A stretch of DNA of 22,047 bases from CAZMGD01 sp964565705 (GTDB lineage Bacteria > Actinomycetota > Acidimicrobiia > Acidimicrobiales > Ilumatobacteraceae), in NCBI GenBank assembly GCA_964565705.1, contig CAZMGD010000068.1:1-22047 (forward strand), in the 5' to 3' direction. A program made the position numbers and the translations under genes. The notes beneath the pieces are model-generated. The model was not told the origin of the DNA, did not search any database, and saw only the letters and a program-made list of their open reading frames with translations. Below are positions 13,859-21,086 of this stretch, in pieces. The stretch's first letter is position 1. The number at the start of each line of letters is the position of its first letter.

Positions 13859-14839
13859 TCAGTGTTGCAGCACGATCTTGCCGAGCTGCTCCCCGGACTC
13901 CAGCCGGGCCAGCACCTGCTCGTACTCGGCGAGCGGCGCCACCGTGTCGATCGTGATCGGCAGGCCCTGCTCCACCAGCCGCAGCACGCCGGCGAACTCC
14001 TGGTAGCTGCCCATCGACGAACCGATGATCTCGAACTGCTTGAAGAACAAGCGGGGAAGGTTCAGCTCCACCGACGACCCGGACGTGCCGCCGCACACCA
14101 CCAGTCGGCCACCCGCCTTCAGCGCCCGCACCGACTTCTCGAACGTCGCCGGGCCGACGCTCTCGATCACGACGTCGGCCTGCACGGGCCACTTGTCGGC
14201 GGAGGAGTCGTAGGCCTCGATCGCACCGAGCTCCTGGGCCTGTGCGCGCTTCGACGCGTCGCGGCTCGTGGCGACCACGTTCGCGCCGAGGTGGCGGGCG
14301 ATCGCCAGCGCCGCGGTGGACACCCCGGATCCGATGCCGACCACGAGGACGGTGTCGCCCGCCGCCACGCGTGCGCGGCGGAGCATCCGGAACGCGGTCA
14401 GGTAGGCCAGGGGGAACGCGGCGCACTCCTCCCAGCTGCGGCTCGCCGGCCGGGGCACGACGTTGCGCGACGGGGCGATGGCGTACTCGGCGTGGCCGCC
14501 CCAGCAGTGCTCCCCGTAGATCGTCAGGTGCTCGATCGGCGAGTCGATGCCGTAGCGGAGCGCGTCGGCCAGCGGCGAGATCGAGGGGTTGATCACGACC
14601 TCGTCGCCCACTGCGATGCCTTCCACCGCGGCGCCGACCGTCTCGACCACACCGGCCACGTCGCATCCGGGTACGTGGGGCAGCGGTGGCTTCGGCATGC
14701 CGCGCGTGACCCACAGGTCCATGTGGTTCAGCGCGCTCGTGACCACCTTGACCACCACGTCGTCGGCACCGGGATCCGGCAGGTCGATGTCGCCGAAGCG
14801 GTAGGCGCCGGGCGACTCGTCGAGGATCCAAGCCTGCAT
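13859..14839 (-). CDS. Medium-chain dehydrogenase/reductase, zinc-free quinone-oxidoreductase type
   Basis: A 326-aa MDR protein. The GroES-like half carries SALNHMDLWVTRG (35-47), where zinc alcohol dehydrogenases have the catalytic Cys, then PHVPGCDVAGVVETVG. The four-cysteine structural-zinc lobe is absent. The Rossmann half has the dinucleotide motif VVGIGSGVSTAAL (167-179), and TSRDASKR, which suits NADPH. It is probably a zinc-independent NADPH-dependent reductase of an enone, quinone or enoyl-thioester. It is the first gene of a pair with the M20 amidohydrolase (4-bp gap). A strong inverted repeat lies 25 bp upstream of its ATG. The substrate is unknown. Confidence 0.82.
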   Translation of the reverse strand: MQAWILDESPGAYRFGDIDLPDPGADDVVVKVVTSALNHMDLWVTRGMPKPPLPHVPGCDVAGVVETVGAAVEGIAVGDEVVINPSISPLADALRYGIDSPIEHLTIYGEHCWGGHAEYAIAPSRNVVPRPASRSWEECAAFPLAYLTAFRMLRRARVAAGDTVLVVGIGSGVSTAALAIARHLGANVVATSRDASKRAQAQELGAIEAYDSSADKWPVQADVVIESVGPATFEKSVRALKAGGRLVVCGGTSGSSVELNLPRLFFKQFEIIGSSMGSYQEFAGVLRLVEQGLPITIDTVAPLAEYEQVLARLESGEQLGKIVLQH

Positions 14840-14863
14840 GACGCCGACCGTAGGCCAGCGAAC

Positions 14864-14915
14864 AGTTCTCGGTCGGATTCTGGCTGCTCTAGCGACCAGA
14901 ACCCGACCGAGAACT
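14864..14915. terminator. Long inverted repeat / hairpin between two minus-strand genes
   Basis: Two 20-base arms (14864-14883 and 14896-14915) pair at 19 of 20 positions around a 12-base loop. The outer half of the arm is AGTTCTCGGTCGG. The only mismatch is at position 14 of the arm. It lies just after the stop of the YegS-like gene and before the reductase gene, where a terminator would be expected, but no T-tract follows it on the minus strand. It could instead be a small dispersed repeat or an operator. Confidence 0.55.
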
Positions 14916-14931
14916 CGGCTGCGACGGACCT

Positions 14932-15549
14932 CTAGACGTAGACGGTCAGCGCGTCGGGTTCGACCGTGATCGACAGGCGGCGGGCTCGACCGACCCGCTG
15001 GCCGTCAGCAGCGACCGCGAGTGTCTCGGGCAGTTCGATCACCGTGGCCGGCACCCGCCGGGTGGAGATGCGGGCGTGTGGCACGTGCGCGCCGAGGGGC
15101 AACCGCCGCCACGCCTGCCAGCGCTCGCGCACCGTCATCGCCGGGTCGACCTGGACCACGTCGACCAATCCGTCGCCAGGATGTGCCCTCGGCGCGACGT
15201 CCCGGCGGCCGGCGTACTGGCCGTTCATCGCTGCCGCGACCGGTCCCCGCCAGCCGCGCCCGCGGCGGGCGATGACGTGCGCCGCGGCCCAGATCCTCCG
15301 GCCGTCGACCTCCACCAGCAGCAGGTCGACCGGAAGGATCGCGACCTCGCCGTCGAAGCGGTGCGGATCCTCGACACCTCCCACCGCCCGCCACAGGTCC
15401 CCGCCGCGCAATGCAACGGCGGGGACCGCGCGACCGGCCTGCCGGGCCTCGTTCACGATCTCGGACAACTCCCGATTCGACCGAGCCGTGACCAGCCCGG
15501 CCGGGGCCCGCCCCGTCGCCCCCCACGGCTCGCCCCGGCGGACCGTCAC
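14932..15549 (-). CDS. Stand-alone YegS/diacylglycerol-kinase C-terminal-domain-like protein
   Basis: About 205 aa. The C-terminal half matches the second domain of YegS-type lipid kinases: AAAMNGQYAGRRDVAP, HPGDGLVDVVQVDP, GAHVPHARIST and VEPDALTV are all in the expected order. The N-terminal ATP-binding domain with its GGDGT motif is missing; instead there is a short segment with ARSNRELSEIVNEARQAGR and LRGGDLWRAVGG. It is therefore unlikely to be a complete lipid kinase by itself. GTG at 15549 was chosen because MTVRRGEPWG begins the conserved part; TTG at 15594 would extend into the upstream repeats. It is flanked by a hairpin downstream and a phased repeat cluster upstream. Confidence 0.65.
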   Translation of the reverse strand: MTVRRGEPWGATGRAPAGLVTARSNRELSEIVNEARQAGRAVPAVALRGGDLWRAVGGVEDPHRFDGEVAILPVDLLLVEVDGRRIWAAAHVIARRGRGWRGPVAAAMNGQYAGRRDVAPRAHPGDGLVDVVQVDPAMTVRERWQAWRRLPLGAHVPHARISTRRVPATVIELPETLAVAADGQRVGRARRLSITVEPDALTVYV

Positions 15550-15562
15550 GGCCGTGTCCAAC

Positions 15563-15654
15563 TCTGTGTGACGATCCCGGTCTGTGTGAAGCAAGAACGC
15601 TGTGAGCCCGATCCTCGGTGCGAGAGCTCACACAGAACGCCGAGGTCACACAGA
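15563..15654. repeat. Mirrored cluster of phased 9-bp repeats (TCTGTGTGA)
   Basis: TCTGTGTGA occurs at 15563-15571 and 15581-15589, and its reverse complement TCACACAGA at 15628-15636 and 15646-15654. Within each pair the spacing is 18 bp, and the two pairs are exactly symmetric about 15608.5. A degenerate further unit, CTGTGAGC, lies at 15600-15607, again 18 bp on. The spacers between units differ in sequence, so selection on the 9-mers is likely. The cluster lies upstream of the YegS-like gene and after the helicase stop. It could be an operator array, or a repeat able to fold as a hairpin. Confidence 0.8.
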
Positions 15655-15676
15655 CCTGGACAGGCCGCGGCGACGG

Positions 15677-18286
15677 TCACGCGACCGGCTCCACGCTGCT
15701 CGATGCGGCGACCACGCCGCGCAACAAGCGCTCGGACGCCTGGGATGCAGCGCGGCGCGTCGCGCCGAGGGGGGCGACGGTCGCGAGTTGGCGCAGCAGG
15801 TCGATCAGCGACTTGGTCGTGCGGACGAAGTCGCCGCCGCTCAGGTCTTCGGCCTCGACCACCTCGGCGAAGCCCTCCCCCGCCGCCCACGCGAACGCCA
15901 CGGCGACGAACGTCGGGTCGGGATGCCGGTGCTCGGGCAGGCGGGTCAGCGATTCGGCGTCGCCGATCGCCGTGCTCAGCGCGAGGATCTGCTGCCACCG
16001 CTCGCGCACCTCAGCGGACGGGAACCACGGCGGTGGCGGCGCCTCGCTCGACCGGTGCTCGTACACGAACACGGAGACGAGCGCAGCGAGGTGCGACGGC
16101 GGCAAGCCGTCGAGCAGCCCACGGCGCAGGCACTCGGCAACGAGCAGGTCGCACTCGTGGAACAGCCGCGACAGCACCTCGCCGGCATCGGTCAAGGACC
16201 AGCCGTCGACGTAGCCCCACTCGCCGAGCACGCCGAGCACCCGGTCGAACCCTTGCGACACCGACTGCGTGTGGCGGCGGACCTGCGTGCGCACGTGGTC
16301 CACCTCGGCCGCGACGCGATCGCCCTGGGCGGCGAGCGCGAGGCGGCGGGCCAGGTCCGGATCGTCCTCGACCGGGTGGGGCTCGCCCGCGGACCGCTGA
16401 CGCTCACGGTGCGGCGCGCTCCGCACGTCGGCTTCGTCGAGCAGATCGGCCACCGCCCGTTGGAACTCGGGGCGGTGCGGTGCGAACGGCTCCGGCAGGT
16501 CGATCCGTCCCAGCACGCTCGGTGGTTCGACGAAGTCCGAGGCCGACAGGTTGAGCGCTGCCCGACCAGCGGTGATCACCCCGAGCTTCACGCCGCCCTT
16601 CCGGAACGCGTTGGTCAGCACCGCGGCGCGGCCGACCGATCGACCCTTGTCGACGTGGATCACGTCACCGGGGCGGAGGCGGGCGAGGGCGACCTCGATC
16701 GCCGCGTCGCTGCGGGCACGGGATGCACCCTCGAGCCCAGCCCGGTACTCGTGGATGTCTCCGTACGGGCTCTCCGCTCCGGCGCGGAGCTCGGCCAGGT
16801 GGGCCTGCCGGCGCTCCAGGCGCGCCGAGAGCGTGACCACCTCGCGATCGGCCTGGTACTGGGCGAAGGAGAGGTTGAGCAGGTGGTGCGCCTCCTGGTT
16901 GGTGTAGGAGCGCACCAGGTTCGCCGCCATGTTGTAGGTCGGCCGGAACGCCGAGGTCAGCCGGAACGACCGGCTCCCGGCGAGCGCGGCGACCTGCTGG
17001 AAGGACACGAACGGGCTCCACAGCACGATCGCGTCGCCGGCGTCGTCGATGCCACGACGACCCGCCCGCCCGGTCAGCTGCGTGTACTCGCCGGGGGTGA
17101 GCATCTCGTGGTGGTCGCCGGTGAACTTCGTGAGCTTCTCGATGACGACCGCCCGGGCCGGCATGTTGATCCCGACGGCGAGGGTCTCGGTGGCGAACAC
17201 GATCTTGATCAGGCCCTCGACGAAGCAGGCCTCGACGGTCTCCTTGAACGGCGGCACCAGCCCAGCGTGGTGAGCGCCGATGCCCGCCTCCAGCTGCGCG
17301 GCGAACGCCGTGAAGCCGAGCACATCGAGATCGTCGTCGGCCATCGAACCGAGCCGCTGGTCGATGATCTCCCGGATCCGCCGCCGCTCGACCTCGTTCG
17401 TGAGGCGGACGCCACTCGCCAGGCACTGCGCCGCTGCCTCGTCGCAGGCCCTACGGCTGAAGATGAACTGGATCGCCGGCAGCATGCCCTCGCGCTCCAG
17501 CCGATCGACGACGTCGAGGCGTGACGGCGTGTACAGGCGGCGGCGCGGCTTGCCCGCGGGCCGACCGCGGCGCTGGCGCAGCATCGGGGTCGAATCGGCC
17601 TCCAAGCGGATCGCCACCGGGTTCGGGTGGCCGTCGACCTCCACGGGCAGCAGCTGGAGGCGGTCGCTCGACCGGTCGCCGACGAGGTAGAGGCTCTCCA
17701 GCCGAACGGGCCGCCGCTCCTCCACCACTGCCCGGGTAGGACCGCGCACCGTCGCGATCCAGTCGGCGACCTCCGCCGCGTTCGACACCGTCGCCGAGAG
17801 GCACACCAGGCGGACGTGCGACGGGAGGTGGATGATCACCTCCTCCCAGACGGGGCCCCGGTAGGCGTCTTGGAGGAAGTGCACCTCATCGAGCACGACG
17901 ACCGCCAGGTCGGCGAGTGCCGGCGAGTCGGCGTAGATCATGTTGCGCAGCACCTCGGTGGTCATCACCACGACCGGACCGTCGCCGTTGATCGCGTTGT
18001 CGCCCGTCAGCAGCCCGACGTCGCGGTGCACGTTGGCGAGGTCGCGATACTTCTGGTTCGACAGCGCCTTGATCGGTGCGGTGTAGAACGCCCGCTTGCC
18101 GGCGTCGAGCGCGGCACCGATCGCGTACTCGGCGACGACGGTCTTGCCGCTGCCGGTCGGCGCGGCGACCAGCACCGACTGGCCGGCGTCGAGCGCGTCG
18201 ATCGCCTCGAGCTGGAACGCGTCGAGAGCGAAGGGAAACCGGGCGAGCAGCGCGGCGCGCGAACGGGATGCGTCGACGTCAGGCAT
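15677..18286 (-). CDS. helY: HelY/Ski2-like DEVH-box RNA helicase
   Basis: An 869-aa superfamily 2 helicase of the Ski2/Mtr4 type. Motif Q is AFQLEAI (23-29), Walker A is APTGSGKT (42-49), Walker B is DEVH (133-136), motif III is SAT (164-166), and motif VI is QLTGRAGRRG. The segment GIGAHHAGLVPPFKETVE, then FATETLAVGINMPAR, is typical of this family. The C-terminal 180 residues resemble the DSHCT domain. Length is close to that of mycobacterial HelY, and the position right after tatC is the same as in mycobacteria. Its ATG overlaps the tatC 3' end by 8 bp. It probably unwinds structured RNA in the cytoplasm; the exact role of the bacterial proteins is not settled. Confidence 0.92.
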   Translation of the reverse strand: MPDVDASRSRAALLARFPFALDAFQLEAIDALDAGQSVLVAAPTGSGKTVVAEYAIGAALDAGKRAFYTAPIKALSNQKYRDLANVHRDVGLLTGDNAINGDGPVVVMTTEVLRNMIYADSPALADLAVVVLDEVHFLQDAYRGPVWEEVIIHLPSHVRLVCLSATVSNAAEVADWIATVRGPTRAVVEERRPVRLESLYLVGDRSSDRLQLLPVEVDGHPNPVAIRLEADSTPMLRQRRGRPAGKPRRRLYTPSRLDVVDRLEREGMLPAIQFIFSRRACDEAAAQCLASGVRLTNEVERRRIREIIDQRLGSMADDDLDVLGFTAFAAQLEAGIGAHHAGLVPPFKETVEACFVEGLIKIVFATETLAVGINMPARAVVIEKLTKFTGDHHEMLTPGEYTQLTGRAGRRGIDDAGDAIVLWSPFVSFQQVAALAGSRSFRLTSAFRPTYNMAANLVRSYTNQEAHHLLNLSFAQYQADREVVTLSARLERRQAHLAELRAGAESPYGDIHEYRAGLEGASRARSDAAIEVALARLRPGDVIHVDKGRSVGRAAVLTNAFRKGGVKLGVITAGRAALNLSASDFVEPPSVLGRIDLPEPFAPHRPEFQRAVADLLDEADVRSAPHRERQRSAGEPHPVEDDPDLARRLALAAQGDRVAAEVDHVRTQVRRHTQSVSQGFDRVLGVLGEWGYVDGWSLTDAGEVLSRLFHECDLLVAECLRRGLLDGLPPSHLAALVSVFVYEHRSSEAPPPPWFPSAEVRERWQQILALSTAIGDAESLTRLPEHRHPDPTFVAVAFAWAAGEGFAEVVEAEDLSGGDFVRTTKSLIDLLRQLATVAPLGATRRAASQASERLLRGVVAASSSVEPVA

Positions 18287-19085
18287 CGCTGCCGGCCGCC
18301 GAGGGGCGGCGGCGCAGGATCAGCCAGGCGATCAGTGCGGCGAGGAAGTACAGGATCGTCAACGGCACGGCGAGGGCGAGCATCGAGATCGGGTCACCGC
18401 TCGGGGTGATCACGGCGGCGAGCACGAAGATGATCATGATCGCGTAGCGCCAGAACTTCATGAGCATGCGCGGTTTGAGCACGCCGACGAGCTGCAGGAA
18501 CACGAGCAGCACCGGCAGCTGGAAGCCGACCCCGAACATGACCATCATCAGCGTGACGAGGCTGACGTACTTCGACACCTGATACGTCGCGACGACGTCC
18601 TCGCCGCTCCACGCGATCAGGAACTCGAGCGCCTTCTCGAGCGTCCAGTAGGCGAGGGCGCAGCCGAGCAGGAACATCGCGATCGTCGACAGGATGAACG
18701 GGATCGCGTACTTCTTCTCCTTGGCGTGCAGCGCCGGCACGACGAAGCGCCAGATCTGCCACAGGATCACCGGCAGGGCGAGCACGATGCCGCCCCACAT
18801 CGCGATCCGGAAGCGGGTGCCGAACGCGTCGAGCGGGCCGAGCGACACGAAGTTGCAGCTCGCCGCGATGTCCGGGTCGTTCGTGCACAGGTTGTCGTAC
18901 GGCCGGGCGAGGAAGCGCAGCACCGGGTCGTACCAGACCACGATGATGATCATCCCGGCGGCGATGGCGAGGCCGGCGCGGATGATGCGCACCCGCAGTT
19001 CGGCGAGGTGCTCGGTGAGGGTGAGCTGTTCGTCGGATGACTTGATGCGGCCGGCCGGCGACCGCAGCCACGAGGGAAACTTCAC
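18279..19085 (-). CDS. tatC: Twin-arginine translocase subunit TatC
   Basis: A 268-aa inner-membrane protein with six hydrophobic segments (about 36-58, 96-117, 127-148, 172-202, 213-227, 236-257). TatC is the receptor for twin-arginine signal peptides. The conserved cytoplasmic start LTEHLAELRVRI (23-34) contains the H26 and E29 region that contacts the signal peptide, and ITPSGDPIS (226-234) matches the late conserved loop. C67 and C77 in the first outside loop could form a disulfide. The start is GTG at 19085, overlapping the tatB stop (GTGA), so the two are coupled. It also overlaps helY. The operon order tatB-tatC-helY is clear. Confidence 0.95.
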   Translation of the reverse strand: MKFPSWLRSPAGRIKSSDEQLTLTEHLAELRVRIIRAGLAIAAGMIIIVVWYDPVLRFLARPYDNLCTNDPDIAASCNFVSLGPLDAFGTRFRIAMWGGIVLALPVILWQIWRFVVPALHAKEKKYAIPFILSTIAMFLLGCALAYWTLEKALEFLIAWSGEDVVATYQVSKYVSLVTLMMVMFGVGFQLPVLLVFLQLVGVLKPRMLMKFWRYAIMIIFVLAAVITPSGDPISMLALAVPLTILYFLAALIAWLILRRRPSAAGSDA

Positions 19086-19504
19086 GCAGTGGTCCCGTCG
19101 CCGTCCGCTCCGGCCTCATCCACGACGGGTGCGTCGGTGGCCGACTCGGACGTCGCCTCGGCGGCGACGGCGGCCGCCTCACCCGGCGGCGGTGGTTGCG
19201 GCGCGGCAGGCGCCGATGACGACGCCGACGACTTGGACGTCGCCGTGTTCAGGTTGAACGCCGACCTGGCCTGCTCGGCGGTGTTGCGCAGCTCGCGAGC
19301 GGGCTCCTCGAACGCGTTGCGGATGTCGCGCGTCGGCTCGTCGAGCACGCTGCGGATCTCGCTCTGGAAGCCGTTGCTGATCTTCTTCACCTCGGCATAG
19401 ACGCGCCCCACCTTGCGCATCGCCTCGGGGAGCTTCTCCGGTCCGAGCAGGACGAGGGCAGCGAGCAGGATGAACACGATCTCGGTGCCCGACAGGTTGA
19501 ACAC
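19082..19504 (-). CDS. tatB: Sec-independent translocase TatA/TatB-family subunit (TatB-like)
   Basis: A 140-aa Tat subunit: a short N-terminal membrane helix (about 7-20), the G21-P22 hinge in LGPEKLPE, an amphipathic helix to about residue 50, then a charged helix and a long Ala/Pro/Ser-rich cytoplasmic tail. Glu at position 8, the LGPEKLPE hinge and a length beyond typical TatA favour TatB. In actinobacteria the tat gene beside tatC is often annotated tatA, so the A/B assignment is less sure than the family. The start is GTG at 19504; a TAGACT sequence a few bases upstream could be a -10 box for a leaderless transcript. It is the first gene of the tat-helY operon. Confidence 0.87.
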   Translation of the reverse strand: MFNLSGTEIVFILLAALVLLGPEKLPEAMRKVGRVYAEVKKISNGFQSEIRSVLDEPTRDIRNAFEEPARELRNTAEQARSAFNLNTATSKSSASSSAPAAPQPPPPGEAAAVAAEATSESATDAPVVDEAGADGDGTTA

Positions 19505-19513
19505 GCGCGCAGT

Positions 19514-19540
19514 CTACGAACAGCGGCTCGGCGCTCGTAG
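19514..19540. repeat. Small inverted repeat between divergent tatB and phosphodiesterase genes
   Basis: CTACGA (19514-19519) and TCGTAG (19535-19540) are perfect inverted copies, and inside them AGCG pairs with CGCT. Together they give a 9-bp stem with a 3-base bulge and a 6-base loop. It lies in the 69-bp divergent promoter region, about 10 bp from the tatB start. It may be an operator or simply promoter context. Confidence 0.35.
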
Positions 19541-19573
19541 CCGGGCAGGTCGCCGGGGATGCCATGATCGGGG

Positions 19574-20308
19574 GTGGTGCAACAGCGACTCCCCGCACTG
19601 CTCGATCCGCCGATCACGTTCGCGCACCGAGGGGCGCGGGCCCACGAGTCGGAAAATACGCTCGCCGCGTTCCGCCTCGCGCTGCGCCTCGGCGCCCGTG
19701 GCCTGGAGAGCGACGTGTGGCTGACCGCCGACGGCGTGCCGGTGCTCGACCACGACGGTGTGATCCGGGTCCGGGCGCGCAAGCGGCGCATCGCCGAGCT
19801 GCGCCGGGCGGAGCTGCCGGGCCACATCCCGACCGTCGCCGACCTGCTGGCGGAGTGCGGCACCGACTTCGAGCTGAGCCTCGACCTCAAGGATCGAGCG
19901 GTCGCCCAGCCGCTGCTCGACACCGTCCGCGACGTCGCACCCGCGTTCGAGCACCGGATGTGGCTCTGCCATCACGACCTCGACGTGCTGGCACCTCTGC
20001 GCCCGGCCACCTCGGCCCGACTCGTCGACTCGACCCGGCTCTCGCGGATCGCCGAGGGGCCCGAACGACGGGCAGCGACGTTGCGCGACGTCGGCATCGA
20101 CGCGCTGAACATGCACCACACCGACTGGACCGGCGGGCTCACGGTGTTGTTGCACCGCTTCGACCGCTACGCGTTCGCCTGGGACGTGCAGCAGCCCCGT
20201 CACCTCACCCAGGCTCTGCGGATGGGGCTCGACGGCATCTACAGCGACCACGTCGACCGCATGCACGACGCCTACGTCGCCGAGGTCGGCGAAGTCGACG
20301 AGGTCTGA
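19574..20308 (+). CDS. Glycerophosphodiester phosphodiesterase family protein
   Basis: A 244-aa GDPD TIM-barrel protein that cleaves glycerophosphodiesters to glycerol-3-phosphate and an alcohol. The catalytic residues are in place: H18 and R19 in FAHRGARAHESENT with E27-N28-T29, E45 and D47 in GLESDVWLTADGVPVLDHDG, the general-acid H60, and the later ELSLDLK strand (100-106). No signal peptide is present, so it should act in the cytoplasm on imported or membrane-derived substrates. The start is GTG 19574 or the next GTG at 19577. It is the only plus-strand gene in the pafA-helY locus and ends 1 bp from the lepB stop. Confidence 0.9.
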   Translation: MVQQRLPALLDPPITFAHRGARAHESENTLAAFRLALRLGARGLESDVWLTADGVPVLDHDGVIRVRARKRRIAELRRAELPGHIPTVADLLAECGTDFELSLDLKDRAVAQPLLDTVRDVAPAFEHRMWLCHHDLDVLAPLRPATSARLVDSTRLSRIAEGPERRAATLRDVGIDALNMHHTDWTGGLTVLLHRFDRYAFAWDVQQPRHLTQALRMGLDGIYSDHVDRMHDAYVAEVGEVDEV

Positions 20309-20309
20309 C

Positions 20310-21047
20310 TCACAGCCACTTCCAGCTGCTGAACGGCCAGATCACCACGAACGCGCGACCCCGGATCAGCGAGGTCTCGATCGGGCCGAACTCGCGGCTG
20401 TCGAAGGACTGGGGCCGGTTGTCGCCCATCACGAACACCTCGCCGGCGGGGATCTGCAGCGGTGCCAGGTACGGGATCCGGCATCGGCTGCCGGGATCGG
20501 GCTGCGACTGGATCTCCGTGGACAGGTAGGGCTCGTCGAGCTCCTGCCCGTCGATGTACACGTCGCAGTTCTGGATCGAGATCGTCTCCCCGGGCAGGGC
20601 GATGACCCGCTTGATCAGGTCGTCGTGCTCGACGGTCTGCCCGTCGTTCTGGGTGGCCCGGTCGAACACCACGACGTCGCCGCGGTTCACGTCGTGGAGC
20701 CGGTACGACAGCTTGTTGACCAGCACCCGGTCGTGGGGCTCGAGCGTGTGCTCCATCGACGGACCGTCGATGTAGTACTGCTGGAACACGAACACCCGGA
20801 TGATCACCGCCGCGCCGAGCGCGACGACGAGCACCGTCAGCCACTCACGGATCGCCCGCCACGGCGCCTTCTGCGAGCTCGAGGCGCTCGACGGTCCCTT
20901 GGCCGGCAGCTCGTCGGCAACCTCGTCGGGGTCGGCGAGGATCGCCACGCCGAGCGGGTTCACCGCCGTCGCCGTCGTGTTCGCCCACACGTCGGGCCCG
21001 ACGGCATCGGCGACCGGTTCCGTGGGGTCGTCGGGCTGCTCATCCAT
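20310..21047 (-). CDS. lepB: Type I signal peptidase
   Basis: A 245-aa membrane-bound serine protease that removes signal peptides outside the cytoplasmic membrane. After a 65-residue acidic cytoplasmic extension comes one membrane anchor (about 67-88), then the Ser box YYIDGPSMEHTL with S97, the region RVLVNKLSYR, the Lys box DLIKRVIALPGE with K146, and MGDNRPQSFDSREFG (207-221). The Ser/Lys pair and spacing fit the family. ATG 21047 is preferred to a GTG three codons upstream. It starts 39 bp after the pafA stop on the same strand, so co-transcription is likely, and it ends tail-to-tail with the phosphodiesterase gene. Confidence 0.94.
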   Translation of the reverse strand: MDEQPDDPTEPVADAVGPDVWANTTATAVNPLGVAILADPDEVADELPAKGPSSASSSQKAPWRAIREWLTVLVVALGAAVIIRVFVFQQYYIDGPSMEHTLEPHDRVLVNKLSYRLHDVNRGDVVVFDRATQNDGQTVEHDDLIKRVIALPGETISIQNCDVYIDGQELDEPYLSTEIQSQPDPGSRCRIPYLAPLQIPAGEVFVMGDNRPQSFDSREFGPIETSLIRGRAFVVIWPFSSWKWL

Positions 21048-21086
21048 GCGCGCCACACCGTACTGGCCTGCTATCCCGACACACGG

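Noticed and set aside
15563..15654. Repeat cluster considered as a CRISPR or transposon end
   Set aside because: Units are only 9 bp, two are inverted, and no transposase or cas gene is nearby.
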